DNA of 60,583 nucleotides from Glycocaulis albus (GCF_014639075.1 NZ_BMFS01000014.1:1-60583); one strand, 5' to 3'. Shown: positions 18,225-27,851, numbered from the stretch's first letter. Translations and numbers: made by a program. Notes: generated by a model from the sequence alone, not told the origin.

Positions 18225-19997
18225 TCAATAGCCTTGTGCGGCCCCGTCGGTGCGCATTTCCGAGGCGGCGGAAAGAACCCCGGTGACGGGATCGCGCCGG
18301 ATGGCCTGATAGCCCCCGAACCCGCCATCGCTGTCGCCCAGAACATGGCCGCGCCGCTCCAGCTCCTCGCGCACGTCTTGCGGGACGCCGCTTTCCAGAT
18401 GGACAACGCCCAGGCCGGCAGGAGTGCCCAGCCCGTCTGTCGGCTCGGTCGAACCTTCATGGCGCCAGCGGGCGCCATCGCCAGCCTGTTGGATGTTCAG
18501 GCCGAAATCGATCATGTTGGTGAGCACCTGCACATGGCCTTGGGGCTGCATGGCCCCGCCCATTACGCCGAAGCTGAGATAGCCCTGACCGTCATAGGTC
18601 ACCATGCCGGGAATGATGGTGTGGAAGGGGCGTTTGCCGGGCTCGTAGACATTCGGGTGGCCGTCATCGAGCGAGAAGGCCTCGCCGCGGTTCTGGAACA
18701 TGAAGCCGAGCCCGTCAGGCACAATGCCGGCACCCATGCCGCGATAGTTCGACTGGATCAGCGACACCATCATGCCGCTGGAATCGGCGGTCGTCAGATA
18801 GGTCGTGTCATTGTGCTCTATCTGGGGCGGGTCACCCGGCCCCGCCTGTTCCATTGCGCGGTCCATCGAGATGAGGGCGCGCCGCTCTCCGGCATATTCG
18901 TCCGAGAGCAGCCATTCGACCGGTGCGGGCTGATAGGCGGGGTCAGCATAGAAGCGCGCGCGGTCCTCGAAGGCGAGGCGCTTGGCCTCGATCATCACGT
19001 GCAGCGTGTCCGCGCTCATATAGCCCATCGAGGCGAGGTCATAGCCTTCCAGGATATTGAGCATTTGCAGGACGCTCATGCCCTGGCCCTGCGGCGGGAT
19101 CTGCCAGACATCATAGCCGCGGTAATTGACGGTTACGGGGTCCACCCATTCCGAGCTGTGGGCCGCAAAATCCTCATAGCGCAGCCAGCCGCCGATCCGT
19201 CGCATATAGGCGTCGATCGTGCGGGCGATTTCGCCCTCGTAATAGGCATCGCGCCCCTGCTCGGCGAGCAGGCGGTAGGTGCGGGCGAGGTCCGGATTGC
19301 GGAATATCTCGCCCTCTGCCGGCGCGCGCCCGTCCGCGTTCAGATAGGTTGCGCGGGCATTGTCGAACTCGTTGAAGGCGCCCGCATCGTAGCGCGCCTG
19401 CAGGATGCGCATATTGCGCTCCCAGTAATAGGCAATCGTCTGGCTGACGGGGAAGCCTTCCTCGGCATAGCGGATAGCCGGGGCCAGAACCTGCTCCATC
19501 GGCAGCCGGCCGAAGCGTTCATGGAGGGTGAACCAGCCATCTACCGCGCCGGGAACCGAAACGGGCAAAGGCCCGACGGGCGGTATCGTGCCTTCCGGCG
19601 TCAGATTGGCACGCACGGTCTCGATATCGAGGCCCATGGGCGAACGGCCCGCCCCGTTCAGTCCGTAAACCTGCCCGGTTTCGGGATCATAGACGAGGAC
19701 GAAAATGTCACCCCCAATGCCGTTGCCGACCGGCTCCATCAGACCCAGAACCGCGTTCATGGCGATGGCGGCATCGACCGCATTGCCGCCCGCTTTCAGG
19801 ATGTCGATGCCGACCATGCTGGCGAGCGGTTGCGCAGACGCTGTTGCCCCATTCACCGCCTGTATCGGCGAGCGGCCTGCATAATGGTCGCCCGTGATCC
19901 GGTCGCCGGGATAGAAGGTCTGCGCGGCGCTTGCCGGCACGAGATGGGTAAAGGCCATGACGGCTCCTGCGGCCAGAAGTGCGTTCAGCGATTTCAT
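18225..19997 (-). CDS. ggt: Gamma-glutamyltransferase
   Basis: A 590-residue periplasmic N-terminal nucleophile hydrolase that cleaves gamma-glutamyl bonds such as in glutathione. It begins with a signal peptide ending ASAAQ. The small subunit after autocleavage starts at a Thr in NDTTYLTTADSSG, and SGMMVSLIQSNY and GLGFMFQNRG follow in the typical order. Length is normal for the family. It is on the same strand as the crystallin gene, 94 bp upstream of it. Glutathione relevance is family-based. Confidence 0.93.
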   Translation of the reverse strand: MKSLNALLAAGAVMAFTHLVPASAAQTFYPGDRITGDHYAGRSPIQAVNGATASAQPLASMVGIDILKAGGNAVDAAIAMNAVLGLMEPVGNGIGGDIFVLVYDPETGQVYGLNGAGRSPMGLDIETVRANLTPEGTIPPVGPLPVSVPGAVDGWFTLHERFGRLPMEQVLAPAIRYAEEGFPVSQTIAYYWERNMRILQARYDAGAFNEFDNARATYLNADGRAPAEGEIFRNPDLARTYRLLAEQGRDAYYEGEIARTIDAYMRRIGGWLRYEDFAAHSSEWVDPVTVNYRGYDVWQIPPQGQGMSVLQMLNILEGYDLASMGYMSADTLHVMIEAKRLAFEDRARFYADPAYQPAPVEWLLSDEYAGERRALISMDRAMEQAGPGDPPQIEHNDTTYLTTADSSGMMVSLIQSNYRGMGAGIVPDGLGFMFQNRGEAFSLDDGHPNVYEPGKRPFHTIIPGMVTYDGQGYLSFGVMGGAMQPQGHVQVLTNMIDFGLNIQQAGDGARWRHEGSTEPTDGLGTPAGLGVVHLESGVPQDVREELERRGHVLGDSDGGFGGYQAIRRDPVTGVLSAASEMRTDGAAQGY

Positions 19998-20109
19998 GAT
20001 GCTCCCCTTCGCCCCGTCAGCTTGGTTCAGGGCTGTGTCTTGAATGACATCATGGCGCTGGCCCGGCTGGAAGCAAGCAAAACTCCGTTCTGATCACGCG
20101 CGCGTGACG

Positions 20110-22101
20110 TCAATTGCCTCCATCTCCGCCGCCCCGGCGCTGCCGGTCCAGCAGGCCGCGCAAGAGGTCAGCGGGAGTAGGCTGAGCCTGTTCCTCGCCC
20201 TCCTCATCCTCACCCTGCCGTTGACCGGGCAAAAGACGGTCCAGCAGGCCGCGCGCCTGACCGGTAGCCAGCTCGCGGGCCACGGCCTCGAAGTCGATAC
20301 TGAAGGACGGGTCTGCAAACCCGCCGCGTATGCGCACCGGCACCGCGATGCCGTTCAGCTCCGGCGTGCCGCCCTGGCCGGCCAGCGAGGCAACGGCGCG
20401 CGGCGAGACCCGATAGTCCATGGACTGTTCAGCGAGGTTGAATTCACCCGCGCCGGTGACGCGCAGAAGCGGGCTGAGCATGGAGAGGTCGTTGTTGGAC
20501 AGAACGCCATTACGGATGGTGAAACTGCCGCCCAGTTCGCTGAAATCGGTTTCTTCCTCCGGCCCGAAGCCTTGTGGCAGCTGGCGCGTGGTGATCGCGG
20601 TCTGCACGCCGCGCAGTATCTGCGCCAGGTTGAAGCCTTCGATGGCCCCGTCACTGAGGCGCAGATTTCCGTTGCCGGAGAGAGAGCGCATGATAGCCGC
20701 CGTGCTGGCGCCGGAACTGTTCAGATCAATCGCGAAATTGCCAAGGCCGCGCAGCGCCGAGAAATCTGCTGCTGCGCCAAGGAAGGGCTGGGTCTGAAGA
20801 CCCTGCAACCGGGCGGTAAGCGCATAGCTGGGGGTTGCGCCGCGGGCATTCACGACCAGCTGGCCGGAGCCATTACCGCCATACAGCGTGAAGCGCGACA
20901 GGTCCGCGACGAGCCGTCCATTGGTCAGCCGGGCGCGCACATCGGCCTCGCTGACCTCGATATCGCCGAAGATCAACCGGCCGGCGCTGAGGCGCAGATC
21001 GGCGTCGACCAGGCGCAGGGCCGCCAGATCAATCTCCTCGGTGCTCCACTCGGTCCGGCCTCCGGACGCCGTTCCGGACTGCTCTTCCGGCATGTACGGG
21101 TTGAGGTCGAGTACCGGAATGGCGAGCTGGCCGTTCAGCAGCGGGCGCTCACCTTCGGTCAGGACCGTCAGCGCACCGGTGGCGGTGATCTCGTCGAGGC
21201 GCAGCCGCGCATTCTCGAAACTCAACTCACCGGGCACGCTCGTGAAGCGGCCGGAGGCCGAGGCGCTGCGCAGCGCTGACCCTGGCGGTAAAGGCTCGCC
21301 TGCCAGCCGTGCCAGGCCGGGAATGTCGGCCTCGACGCTGGCCTCCCCGGACAGGTCGAACGTGCTGCTTTCCAGCGCGCTGCCATCAAAACTCATGGTC
21401 AGCGGGGTTGAGCGGACGTCCAGCGTCAGCGGCGTTTCTCGGCCCTCCATGAAGGGGCGCAAGCCTCCCAGTCCGGCATTGAGGGATATCGACTCGCCGC
21501 GCAAAATGAAATCGGCACTCAGGCTCGCATCCCGGTCGAGGTCTTGGGCCTGGAGATGCACATTGAGCTGTGAAACCTCCCAGGTCTCTGATCCGTCGGA
21601 AAAGCTCAAGGCGCCGTTTTCAATGCGGATATTGGAAAACGTCCCGTCAATCGGCAGGGCGCCCGGCTGGCGGAAACCGCCATTATCGTCTGACGGCGGC
21701 GGGGCGGCGGAATCGGCGGTGGCAAACGTCCAGTTATTGCCGCTGGCGCTCTGGCGCAGGCGGATAACCGGCTCGACCATGACAAATTCGCTCACCTCCA
21801 CCCGGTTGGAAAACAGCGGCCACAGGGCGAGGCCAAGGCGCAGCTCGGATAGCTCGGCAAAGGCCTCCTCGCCGAACCCCTCCGCATTGCCGATGGAGAC
21901 ATCGCCTGCCGTTATCTGGATCGCGGGCAGGATAGACAGGCCGATATCGCCGCCAATGCTCACTTCGCGGCCGAGCTGTTCGCCCGCGCGCCGTTCAATC
22001 TCCCCGCGCCAGTTTTCCGGCGTCAGCAGCATGGGGATGAGAAGAGCGGCGGCAATCGCGATCCCGCCAAGGATCAGAAGGATGACAAGCAGGCGGCGCA
22101 T
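20110..22101 (-). CDS. AsmA family inner-membrane protein
   Basis: A 663-residue protein starting at ATG 22101 (MRRLLVILLILGG), with one N-terminal transmembrane helix and a long periplasmic body made of beta-rich repeats. Signature stretches include LGREVSIGGDIGLSILPAIQI at the N-terminus, and near the C-terminus FDFSALRG-like and LRVTGAGEFNLAEQSMDYR. AsmA-like proteins bridge inner and outer membranes and are linked to lipid transport and outer-membrane homeostasis. The tail is acidic/glutamine-rich (RQGEDEEGEEQAQPTP) then basic. Confidence 0.88.
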   Translation of the reverse strand: MRRLLVILLILGGIAIAAALLIPMLLTPENWRGEIERRAGEQLGREVSIGGDIGLSILPAIQITAGDVSIGNAEGFGEEAFAELSELRLGLALWPLFSNRVEVSEFVMVEPVIRLRQSASGNNWTFATADSAAPPPSDDNGGFRQPGALPIDGTFSNIRIENGALSFSDGSETWEVSQLNVHLQAQDLDRDASLSADFILRGESISLNAGLGGLRPFMEGRETPLTLDVRSTPLTMSFDGSALESSTFDLSGEASVEADIPGLARLAGEPLPPGSALRSASASGRFTSVPGELSFENARLRLDEITATGALTVLTEGERPLLNGQLAIPVLDLNPYMPEEQSGTASGGRTEWSTEEIDLAALRLVDADLRLSAGRLIFGDIEVSEADVRARLTNGRLVADLSRFTLYGGNGSGQLVVNARGATPSYALTARLQGLQTQPFLGAAADFSALRGLGNFAIDLNSSGASTAAIMRSLSGNGNLRLSDGAIEGFNLAQILRGVQTAITTRQLPQGFGPEEETDFSELGGSFTIRNGVLSNNDLSMLSPLLRVTGAGEFNLAEQSMDYRVSPRAVASLAGQGGTPELNGIAVPVRIRGGFADPSFSIDFEAVARELATGQARGLLDRLLPGQRQGEDEEGEEQAQPTPADLLRGLLDRQRRGGGDGGN

Positions 22102-22260
22102 GGTATCGGCTCCGGATTTGCTGCAGGGCAGCGGCAACGGAAACAGTTCCGCCGCTGACCGGCTTATGTTTAACTTCTCAAGGCAACAGTTTCCATCACC
22201 CGGGGGCGAAGTTTAACGCAGCCGGGCAGGGGAGTGGATATCTTGAAGGGAGATACCGGA

Positions 22261-23079
22261 ATGTCTGACATGGTTGATACGCCTGCCGGCCGGCTGCCGG
22301 TGGTAAAGATGGACCGGCGCGAATTGCTGATGGGGCTGGCCGCGGGCACCGTAGTCCCGCTGGTGGCCGGCTGCACCGCGCACAATGAGGCGCTCGGCCG
22401 CAGCCAGCTGATGATCGTGTCTGATGCGCAGATCGCGCAGCTCTCCCAGCAGACCTGGCAGCAATCACTGCAGCAGGAGCGCGTCAGCCGGGATGCGGGC
22501 AAACGCCGCCAGGTGGAGCGTGTGGGAACACGCATCGCGCAAGGCTCCGGCCTCACCCAGTATGACTGGGAATTCGTGGTGTTCGAGAACGACCAGATCA
22601 ATGCCTGGGTGCTGCCCAACGGCAAGGTGGCCATCTATTCGGGCCTTCTCGATGTGGTCGGCAATGACGACCAGCTGGCCACCGTCATCGGCCACGAGGC
22701 CGGACATGTGGCGGGCCGCCACGCGCAGGAGCGCGCCTCCCAGCAAATGGCAGCCGGCATGGGTGCCAGCCTTGCTGCCGTGGCGCTCGATCAGGGCGGA
22801 GTGGACAATGCCGGCATGTGGGCTGGTGTGCTCGGCGCGGGGCTCACCTTTGGTGTGCTGCTGCCCTATTCACGCCGTCACGAATACGAGGCCGACCGGC
22901 TGGGCGCCGACTACATGACCCGTTCCAGTTACCGGGCCAGCGAGGCGCTGACTTTCTGGAACGGGATGATGGCGCGCAGCTCGCGCGGATCGCAGCCCGC
23001 CTTCCTGTCCACCCACCCCTCCGATGCCCAGCGCATGCAGGCGCTGGACGCGCATATCCGCGCTTCCGGCTACGCCTGA
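22261..23079 (+). CDS. M48 family metallopeptidase, lipoprotein-like
   Basis: A 272-residue zinc protease. It contains the HEAGH motif (zinc ligands and catalytic Glu) in TVIGHEAGHVAGRHAQE, and a third ligand in RRHEYEADRLGADYM. The N-terminus (RRELLMGLAAGTVVPLVAGC) has a twin Arg-like pair and a lipobox-like cysteine, so it may be an anchored lipoprotein. This is the layout of BepA/LoiP-type periplasmic proteases that clear misassembled outer-membrane proteins. ATG 22261 is chosen because AGGGAG precedes it; an upstream GTG at 22234 is also open. Confidence 0.85.
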   Translation: MSDMVDTPAGRLPVVKMDRRELLMGLAAGTVVPLVAGCTAHNEALGRSQLMIVSDAQIAQLSQQTWQQSLQQERVSRDAGKRRQVERVGTRIAQGSGLTQYDWEFVVFENDQINAWVLPNGKVAIYSGLLDVVGNDDQLATVIGHEAGHVAGRHAQERASQQMAAGMGASLAAVALDQGGVDNAGMWAGVLGAGLTFGVLLPYSRRHEYEADRLGADYMTRSSYRASEALTFWNGMMARSSRGSQPAFLSTHPSDAQRMQALDAHIRASGYA

Positions 23080-23184
23080 TTGACGTGACAGACGACATGG
23101 CCGCCGGTCTTGCATCGCAACTCCGGCGGCGCTATGTCAGCGCTCCCGCCGCCTTGAGGCCTTGCCCTCGCGCCGGGTTTGCGT

Positions 23185-23261
23185 GCCGCCTTAGCTCAGT
23201 TGGTTAGAGCGCTAGATTGTGGATCTAGAGGTCCCCCGTTCGAGCCGGGGAGGCGGTACCA
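23185..23261 (+). tRNA. tRNA-His (GTG), without G-1
   Basis: A 77-nt tRNA: acceptor GCCGCCT pairs with AGGCGGT (G1:U72), then A73 and encoded CCA. The anticodon loop TTGTGGA carries GTG. The base before position 1 is T, so there is no encoded G-1, and the discriminator is A not C. This is the atypical tRNA-His known from many alphaproteobacteria, recognised by a correspondingly divergent HisRS. Confidence 0.96.
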
Positions 23262-23332
23262 TTTTTCCAAACCCCACCCTTATTTTCCACAGGAAAGTGC
23301 TGACCCTCTGCGCGTTGCAGGGCGCGGCTTGC

Positions 23333-23347
23333 TTAACGATAGGTTAA
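23333..23347 (+). promoter_or_regulatory. CtrA box, perfect TTAA-N7-TTAA
   Basis: TTAACGATAGGTTAA matches the CtrA core exactly, 67 bp before the next start codon. CtrA is the master cell-cycle regulator of alphaproteobacteria and usually binds at -35 of its promoters. Confidence 0.6.
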
Positions 23348-23413
23348 TCTGTCACAGAGGGCAGGCGTTAGGACACCTATGCCGGTTGAGGGCCCGGCGG
23401 CCAGGGAGCAGGC

Positions 23414-24088
23414 ATGGCGAGACTTAGCAGCACGACCGGCACCAGCTTCATCATCCTTGATGATGGCGAACTTTATGACGAGTCCGAGATTGACCGGATT
23501 TGCGAACGTCACGCCATTGCCGATGCAGATCAGAAAATGGCGCTGTGGCGCCTGCTGGAGGAGTGCGGGCGCGCGCTGATCGACCAGAAGCGCCTCCAGA
23601 CCCGGCGCACCCAGATCGCCCGCCTGCGTCAGGATCTGCAGATGGGATTACGTCTCACCGGCCAGCTGGCCGGGCTTGTGCCCGACGCGGCGCAGCTGCG
23701 CGACGATACGCCCACCATGACGCTGACCCGCCGCCACCTTGCCGCACTGCGCGAAGCTGAACGCCGGCTTGATGCCGGCCGTGATGGCAGCGTCCGCACC
23801 CGTCTGGAGGATGCCGCCCCGGCGCTGGAATGCCTTCAACGCGTGTTCGAGATGGCGTTGGAAGCCTGCGGTGAACGCGAGGACGAGAGCGGGCCGGACG
23901 ATGCGTGGCGCGCTGCCGTAACGGCCTTTTATTCGCGCACTCTGTCGCGCCCCTGGTCCCGCCAGGGCGACAATGCCGGGGAACGTTTCCTTGCCGATTG
24001 CCGCATCGCGCTGGAGCGTGCCACTGAAGACGGTGAGGGGGCCGAACGCGTCAGCCCGGTGCGTCTGGCAAGCCAGACGGCGGGCTAG
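23414..24088 (+). CDS. Hypothetical protein behind a CtrA box
   Basis: A 224-residue soluble, charged, largely helical protein without signal peptide, membrane segment or recognised motif. Residues 50-130 are rich in Arg and Glu with heptad-like spacing, suggesting helices or a short coiled coil. It is preceded at 67 bp by a perfect CtrA-like box, and lies near genes for a lytic transglycosylase and phosphorelay proteins. That context suggests a cell-cycle or surface-structure role, by inference only. Confidence 0.65.
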   Translation: MARLSSTTGTSFIILDDGELYDESEIDRICERHAIADADQKMALWRLLEECGRALIDQKRLQTRRTQIARLRQDLQMGLRLTGQLAGLVPDAAQLRDDTPTMTLTRRHLAALREAERRLDAGRDGSVRTRLEDAAPALECLQRVFEMALEACGEREDESGPDDAWRAAVTAFYSRTLSRPWSRQGDNAGERFLADCRIALERATEDGEGAERVSPVRLASQTAG

Positions 24089-24093
24089 CGTTC

Positions 24094-24507
24094 TCAGCCC
24101 TCGTTCGCGTTGCGCTCGCGTTCTTCCACCAGAGCGCGGGCCGCGTCTTCGTCTTCGACTTCCTCTATGGATGCGATCCGGCAACGCCAGCCATCGTCAG
24201 GTATGACGAACTCGCTCATGGGCTGGCAGATGCGCTGATTGCCCCTGATGGAGGTGGCAATTTCCACCCCGAAATTCAGCCCCGCGCACCGCGTGGCCGT
24301 TGTAACCAGGAAAAAGCTGCTGGCGCCCGAACGCAGGATGAGGTGCCGGTCGTCAATGACCGAATAGCCGCTGATATTGCCGACATAGACGCATCGGTCC
24401 GATTGCGCGCTTCCGCCGGCCATCGCTGTGCCGGACAGGGTGATTGCCGCGCCGGCAGCCGCTATAGCTGCGCCAATGCGGGAGATGGCTCCGAGTTTCA
24501 CCGTCAT
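24094..24507 (-). CDS. Small secreted DUF6491-type protein
   Basis: A 137-residue protein with a signal peptide (residues 1-30, ending SGTAMAGGS). The mature part has the pattern CVYVGNISGYSVIDDRHLIL, then FFLVTTATRCAGL, and CRIASIEEVE; two pairs of cysteines probably form a disulfide. This is like the DUF6491 family of alphaproteobacterial periplasmic proteins, function unknown. I start it at ATG 24507; an upstream in-frame start at 24594 would lie in front of the signal peptide. It is divergent from the FAD oxidoreductase gene. Confidence 0.68.
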   Translation of the reverse strand: MTVKLGAISRIGAAIAAAGAAITLSGTAMAGGSAQSDRCVYVGNISGYSVIDDRHLILRSGASSFFLVTTATRCAGLNFGVEIATSIRGNQRICQPMSEFVIPDDGWRCRIASIEEVEDEDAARALVEERERNANEG

Positions 24508-24575
24508 GGTAACGCGAACCTTTCCTGTCTGCCTTGTTCCCGCCTCGAACCAGAGGTTCGTCAAGCGAGGGTGAT

Positions 24576-25670
24576 ATGCGTAACGACGCTCCACGCGTGT
24601 GCATCATCGGTGCCGGGGCAGCCGGGCTAGCACTGGCGTATGCGCTGTCATTGCGCGGAATTAATACCGTTATTTGTGACGCTGGTAAGGCAGGACAAGG
24701 CGCTTTGTCGGCATCTGCGGGCATGATCGCTCCGGGGGCCGAGCTCTGGGAGGGGCGCCAGCGGGCGCATCCTCTATCGGGAGCGTTTGGGGTTCTGGCG
24801 CGCCGGAGCGCTTCGCTCTGGCCCGGCTGGGCGCGCCAGCTACAGGCTGAAACGGGCGTGGATATCGGCTATCGCCGGTGCGGAGCGCTGCTGCCCGGCT
24901 CGCCTGGCATCGTGGACTGGCTGGCCGGGCACGGTGTGCAAGCGCGCCTTCTCCGCGCGGAGCAGGCCAGCGCACATATTCCCGGCCTTGTCATGCCGCA
25001 GGGTGCTGCCTTTCTGCCCGGCGAGGCGCAAGTATCCGCGCCCTTGCTTGCCTCGGCGCTGATCGCGGCGATCACTGCGCGCGGCGGCATCATGCGTGAG
25101 CAGTCGCGTGTGGTAGCGCTGCATCGCCAGGGCGATGCCTGGCATGTCCGGCTGGCATCCGGCGATGTGATTGAGGCCGATTTCGTGGCGCTGGCTGCCG
25201 GTTGGGCCGCCACAGAGCTGCATCCCGCCGCGGCGGACATCTACCCGGTCAAGGGGCAGGCACTCATCGTGGATGCAGGCGCGCCGCTGGACTGGCCAAT
25301 TCTGCGCGGCGGCGACGTATATCTGGCCGCCAAGCCCGGCGGACGCCTGCTGATCGGTGCCAGTGTGGAGCCGGGCAGAAGCGATGCCGGCACGGAACCG
25401 GACATGGCCAGAGAGCTGATCGCACGCGCGGCGCGTCATGTGCCGCAGATTGCCTCCATGGCACCGCTATCACATTGGGCGGGTGTGCGGCCTGCCTTGC
25501 CGGGCCTGATGCCGCGGGCGGGTCTGGCTGAGCCCGGCCTCGTGGTGTCGCTCGGAGCTTACCGGCATGGAGTCATGCTGGCCCCCGTGCTGGCCGAAGG
25601 CCTTGCCGCGCTGATCGCCGGGGGCAGGCTGGACGACGACATCGTCCCCTTCGCGCCGGATTACGGTTAA
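24576..25670 (+). CDS. FAD-dependent glycine oxidase-like oxidoreductase
   Basis: A 364-residue flavoprotein of the D-amino-acid oxidase family. The dinucleotide-binding motif VCIIGAGAAGLALAYALSL is at residue 8, followed by the conserved SASAGMIAPG. Near the C-terminus are GVRPALPGLMP and GAYRHGVMLAPVLAE, the substrate/FAD loop. Resemblance to ThiO (glycine oxidase for thiamine thiazole) is plausible, but no thi genes adjoin it. GAGGGTG precedes the ATG at 24576. Confidence 0.85.
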   Translation: MRNDAPRVCIIGAGAAGLALAYALSLRGINTVICDAGKAGQGALSASAGMIAPGAELWEGRQRAHPLSGAFGVLARRSASLWPGWARQLQAETGVDIGYRRCGALLPGSPGIVDWLAGHGVQARLLRAEQASAHIPGLVMPQGAAFLPGEAQVSAPLLASALIAAITARGGIMREQSRVVALHRQGDAWHVRLASGDVIEADFVALAAGWAATELHPAAADIYPVKGQALIVDAGAPLDWPILRGGDVYLAAKPGGRLLIGASVEPGRSDAGTEPDMARELIARAARHVPQIASMAPLSHWAGVRPALPGLMPRAGLAEPGLVVSLGAYRHGVMLAPVLAEGLAALIAGGRLDDDIVPFAPDYG

Positions 25671-25681
25671 CGAAGGCTTAT
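25667..25681. promoter_or_regulatory. CtrA-like box ahead of the transglycosylase
   Basis: Plus-strand TTAACGAAGGCTTAT, i.e. minus-strand ATAA-N7-TTAA followed by C, deviates from the CtrA core by one base. It is 56 bp before the lytic transglycosylase start codon and overlaps the end of the preceding gene. Confidence 0.45.
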
Positions 25682-25736
25682 CCTCCGGCAGGTGAGATAG
25701 GGTGCAAGCGATTCTTTTTCGGAGCGTCCCGTTCTC

Positions 25737-26567
25737 ATGCCCGACCGCATTGGTAATGTCCTCGCAGGCCAGTTGCAGAACACGTTCTCGCCCTCGCGTC
25801 TGATTTCGGACGCGGCCAGCGCCACGGGTGCGAATTTCGACTTTCTGATGCGCACGGCGGCCAGGGAAAGCAATTTCGACGCAGGCGCGCGCGCCAGCAC
25901 GTCCAGCGCATCAGGCATGTTCCAGTTTATCGAGCAGACCTGGCTTGCCATGGTGGCCCGCCATGGCGAGCGGCATGGCTATGGCGACATGGCATCGTCG
26001 GTCCGCCAGGACGGCAACCGGTTTGTGGTCGATGACCCTGCGCGCCGCCAGGAAATTCTCGACATGCGCTTTGACCCGCGCGCAGCCAGCCTGATGGCTG
26101 GTGAGCTGACGGCGGAAAACGCTGCTATCCTGCGTTCCGCCACTGGCCGCGAGCCGACAACCGGCGAGCTTTACGCCGCCCACTTCCTCGGTGCATCGCG
26201 CGCCGCGCGCCTGATCGAGACGGCTCACACAAATCCCGACATGCGTGCCGATGCGCTGTTTCCCGATGCGGCATCAGCCAACCGGCGCGTGTTCTTTGAC
26301 GGCGCGCGGCCGCGCAGCGCGTCTGAGCTCCTGTCATTCCTCACCCGCGAGCGTCCGGTCGCCAATGTGCCCGATACGGTCGCGGCGCCTCGCATGGTGG
26401 CCGAGGCCCAGCCGGGTGCCAGCTTGCAGAGGGTGCGGGAAAACCTGCGGGCGGGCGTGTCCGGATACGCGACAGGCGGTGCGCCGGGTGCCGTATTGTC
26501 GCCGGCGGTAATGGAAATCCTGAACACGCTGGATATGCCGCTGCGCAGCCGCGGGCGGCGCTCCTGA
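25737..26567 (+). CDS. Lytic transglycosylase (SLT-like)
   Basis: A 276-residue murein-cleaving enzyme. The catalytic Glu sits in TAARESNFD (about residue 44), followed by SSASGMFQFIEQTWL and the substrate-site GELYAAHFLGASRA. There is no obvious N-terminal signal peptide; the first 25 residues resemble those of alphaproteobacterial transglycosylases that open the wall for flagella and pili. It follows a CtrA-like box at 56 bp, consistent with cell-cycle timing. Local opening of peptidoglycan for a surface structure is inferred. Confidence 0.83.
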   Translation: MPDRIGNVLAGQLQNTFSPSRLISDAASATGANFDFLMRTAARESNFDAGARASTSSASGMFQFIEQTWLAMVARHGERHGYGDMASSVRQDGNRFVVDDPARRQEILDMRFDPRAASLMAGELTAENAAILRSATGREPTTGELYAAHFLGASRAARLIETAHTNPDMRADALFPDAASANRRVFFDGARPRSASELLSFLTRERPVANVPDTVAAPRMVAEAQPGASLQRVRENLRAGVSGYATGGAPGAVLSPAVMEILNTLDMPLRSRGRRS

Positions 26568-26657
26568 CGGCTGGCTGGTGTGCAGCAATAACCCGTTAAG
26601 ATTTCGGGCGCACGCTTGTGTGTGCCGGGTGTGCGTGTTGTCTGGGAGTTTGAGGCC

Positions 26658-27824
26658 ATGAGTGTACAGGCTTTGAGAGCGCGGCTCACCCGCGAGGATG
26701 TCGCCCGGCTTGCCAGCGCGCAGGACGATGAGGGCAGGGCGCTAGCCGCACGCAAGATCTGCGCGCGCATATCCATGCCCGGCCTCACACAAAGCGAGCG
26801 TCAGGCAGCCAACGCCATCCTTGAAGTTCTCGCCGGCGATGCCGCCGAGATTGTGCGGCGGGCCTTGTCGGTTACGTTGGCCCGCTCCCCGAACCTTCCG
26901 CGCGATGTCGCCCGCAAGCTCGCCGCCGATATCGATTCCATTGCCGTTCCCGTTATCGCCGGATCTCCCTCGCTGACCGAGGACGACCTCACCGAAATTG
27001 TCCGCTCCGGCACGGTCATACGGCAGCTCGCGATTGCCGGGCGCGCCGAAGTGCCCGGAAAGGTCGTGCGGGAGCTGGTCATGCGCGGTGCTGACCCGGC
27101 GGTGCAACGTGTAATCGCCAATGACGGCGCGCATTTCGATGCCGGTTGCTACGCACTGACTTTCGAGCGCTACCGGGATCAGCCTGCCATGCTCGAGCAC
27201 TTCGTAGAGCGTGCCAGCTTGCCGATGGAAGTCACTGAAAAACTTATCAATGTGATTTCCGAGGCAGCTGTGGAACGCCTGGTGTCGCGCCATGCGCTCC
27301 CGCCGCAACTGGCCGTGGAGCTGGCGGAGGCGACACGCGAACGGGCGACAGTCGATCTGGTCGAGCAGGCAGGCCTGAGTCCGGACCCGCGCCGGTTCGT
27401 CCAGCAATTGCAGATGAATGGGCGGCTCACGCCCTCACTGATCCTGCGGGCGCTGTTCCGCGGTCATATGAGCTTTTTCGAACATTGCATGGCCGAGCTG
27501 GCTGGTATTCCGCACGCCAAGGCCTGGCTGCTGATACACGATGCCGGGCCTCTGGGGCTGGATGCTGTCTTTGAACGCTCAGGCCTGCCACGCCGGATTC
27601 TGCCGGCGGTCCGGGCATCGGTCGCCGCCTATCACTCGCTGGAAATGGGCGGGCAGGGGCCAGCTGATGTGATGAAGTTCCGCGCGGCGCTGACCCAGCG
27701 CATCTTCACCCAGTTTCAGGGCGCGCCGGAGGCGGATCTGGAATACTGCATGTCGCGGCTTGAGGCCGATATGCACGCTATCAACGAGGATGTGCCCGCC
27801 GGCGCGGCGCGCCAGGCAGGCTGA
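26658..27824 (+). CDS. DUF2336 domain protein
   Basis: A 388-residue all-helical protein that starts at ATG 26658, with GGGAG 10 bp upstream. Helical HEAT-like repeats fill residues 25-270 (patterns like ARSPNLPRDVARKLAADI, then VIRQLAIAGRAEVPGKVV), the core of DUF2336, and a distinct C-terminal domain follows (LILRALFRGHMSFFEHCMA). The family is abundant in alphaproteobacteria and has no assigned function, though it often lies near chemotaxis and cell-cycle genes. It lies between a lytic transglycosylase and an Hpt/receiver pair. Confidence 0.82.
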   Translation: MSVQALRARLTREDVARLASAQDDEGRALAARKICARISMPGLTQSERQAANAILEVLAGDAAEIVRRALSVTLARSPNLPRDVARKLAADIDSIAVPVIAGSPSLTEDDLTEIVRSGTVIRQLAIAGRAEVPGKVVRELVMRGADPAVQRVIANDGAHFDAGCYALTFERYRDQPAMLEHFVERASLPMEVTEKLINVISEAAVERLVSRHALPPQLAVELAEATRERATVDLVEQAGLSPDPRRFVQQLQMNGRLTPSLILRALFRGHMSFFEHCMAELAGIPHAKAWLLIHDAGPLGLDAVFERSGLPRRILPAVRASVAAYHSLEMGGQGPADVMKFRAALTQRIFTQFQGAPEADLEYCMSRLEADMHAINEDVPAGAARQAG

Positions 27825-27851
27825 TCGCGATAGCCGGGATGCGGCGCCGGC

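Noticed and set aside
18015-20093. Long open reading frame on the plus strand opposite ggt
   Set aside because: High GC keeps the antisense frame open. It has no start signal, no family motifs and its sequence is the shadow of a clear gamma-glutamyltransferase.
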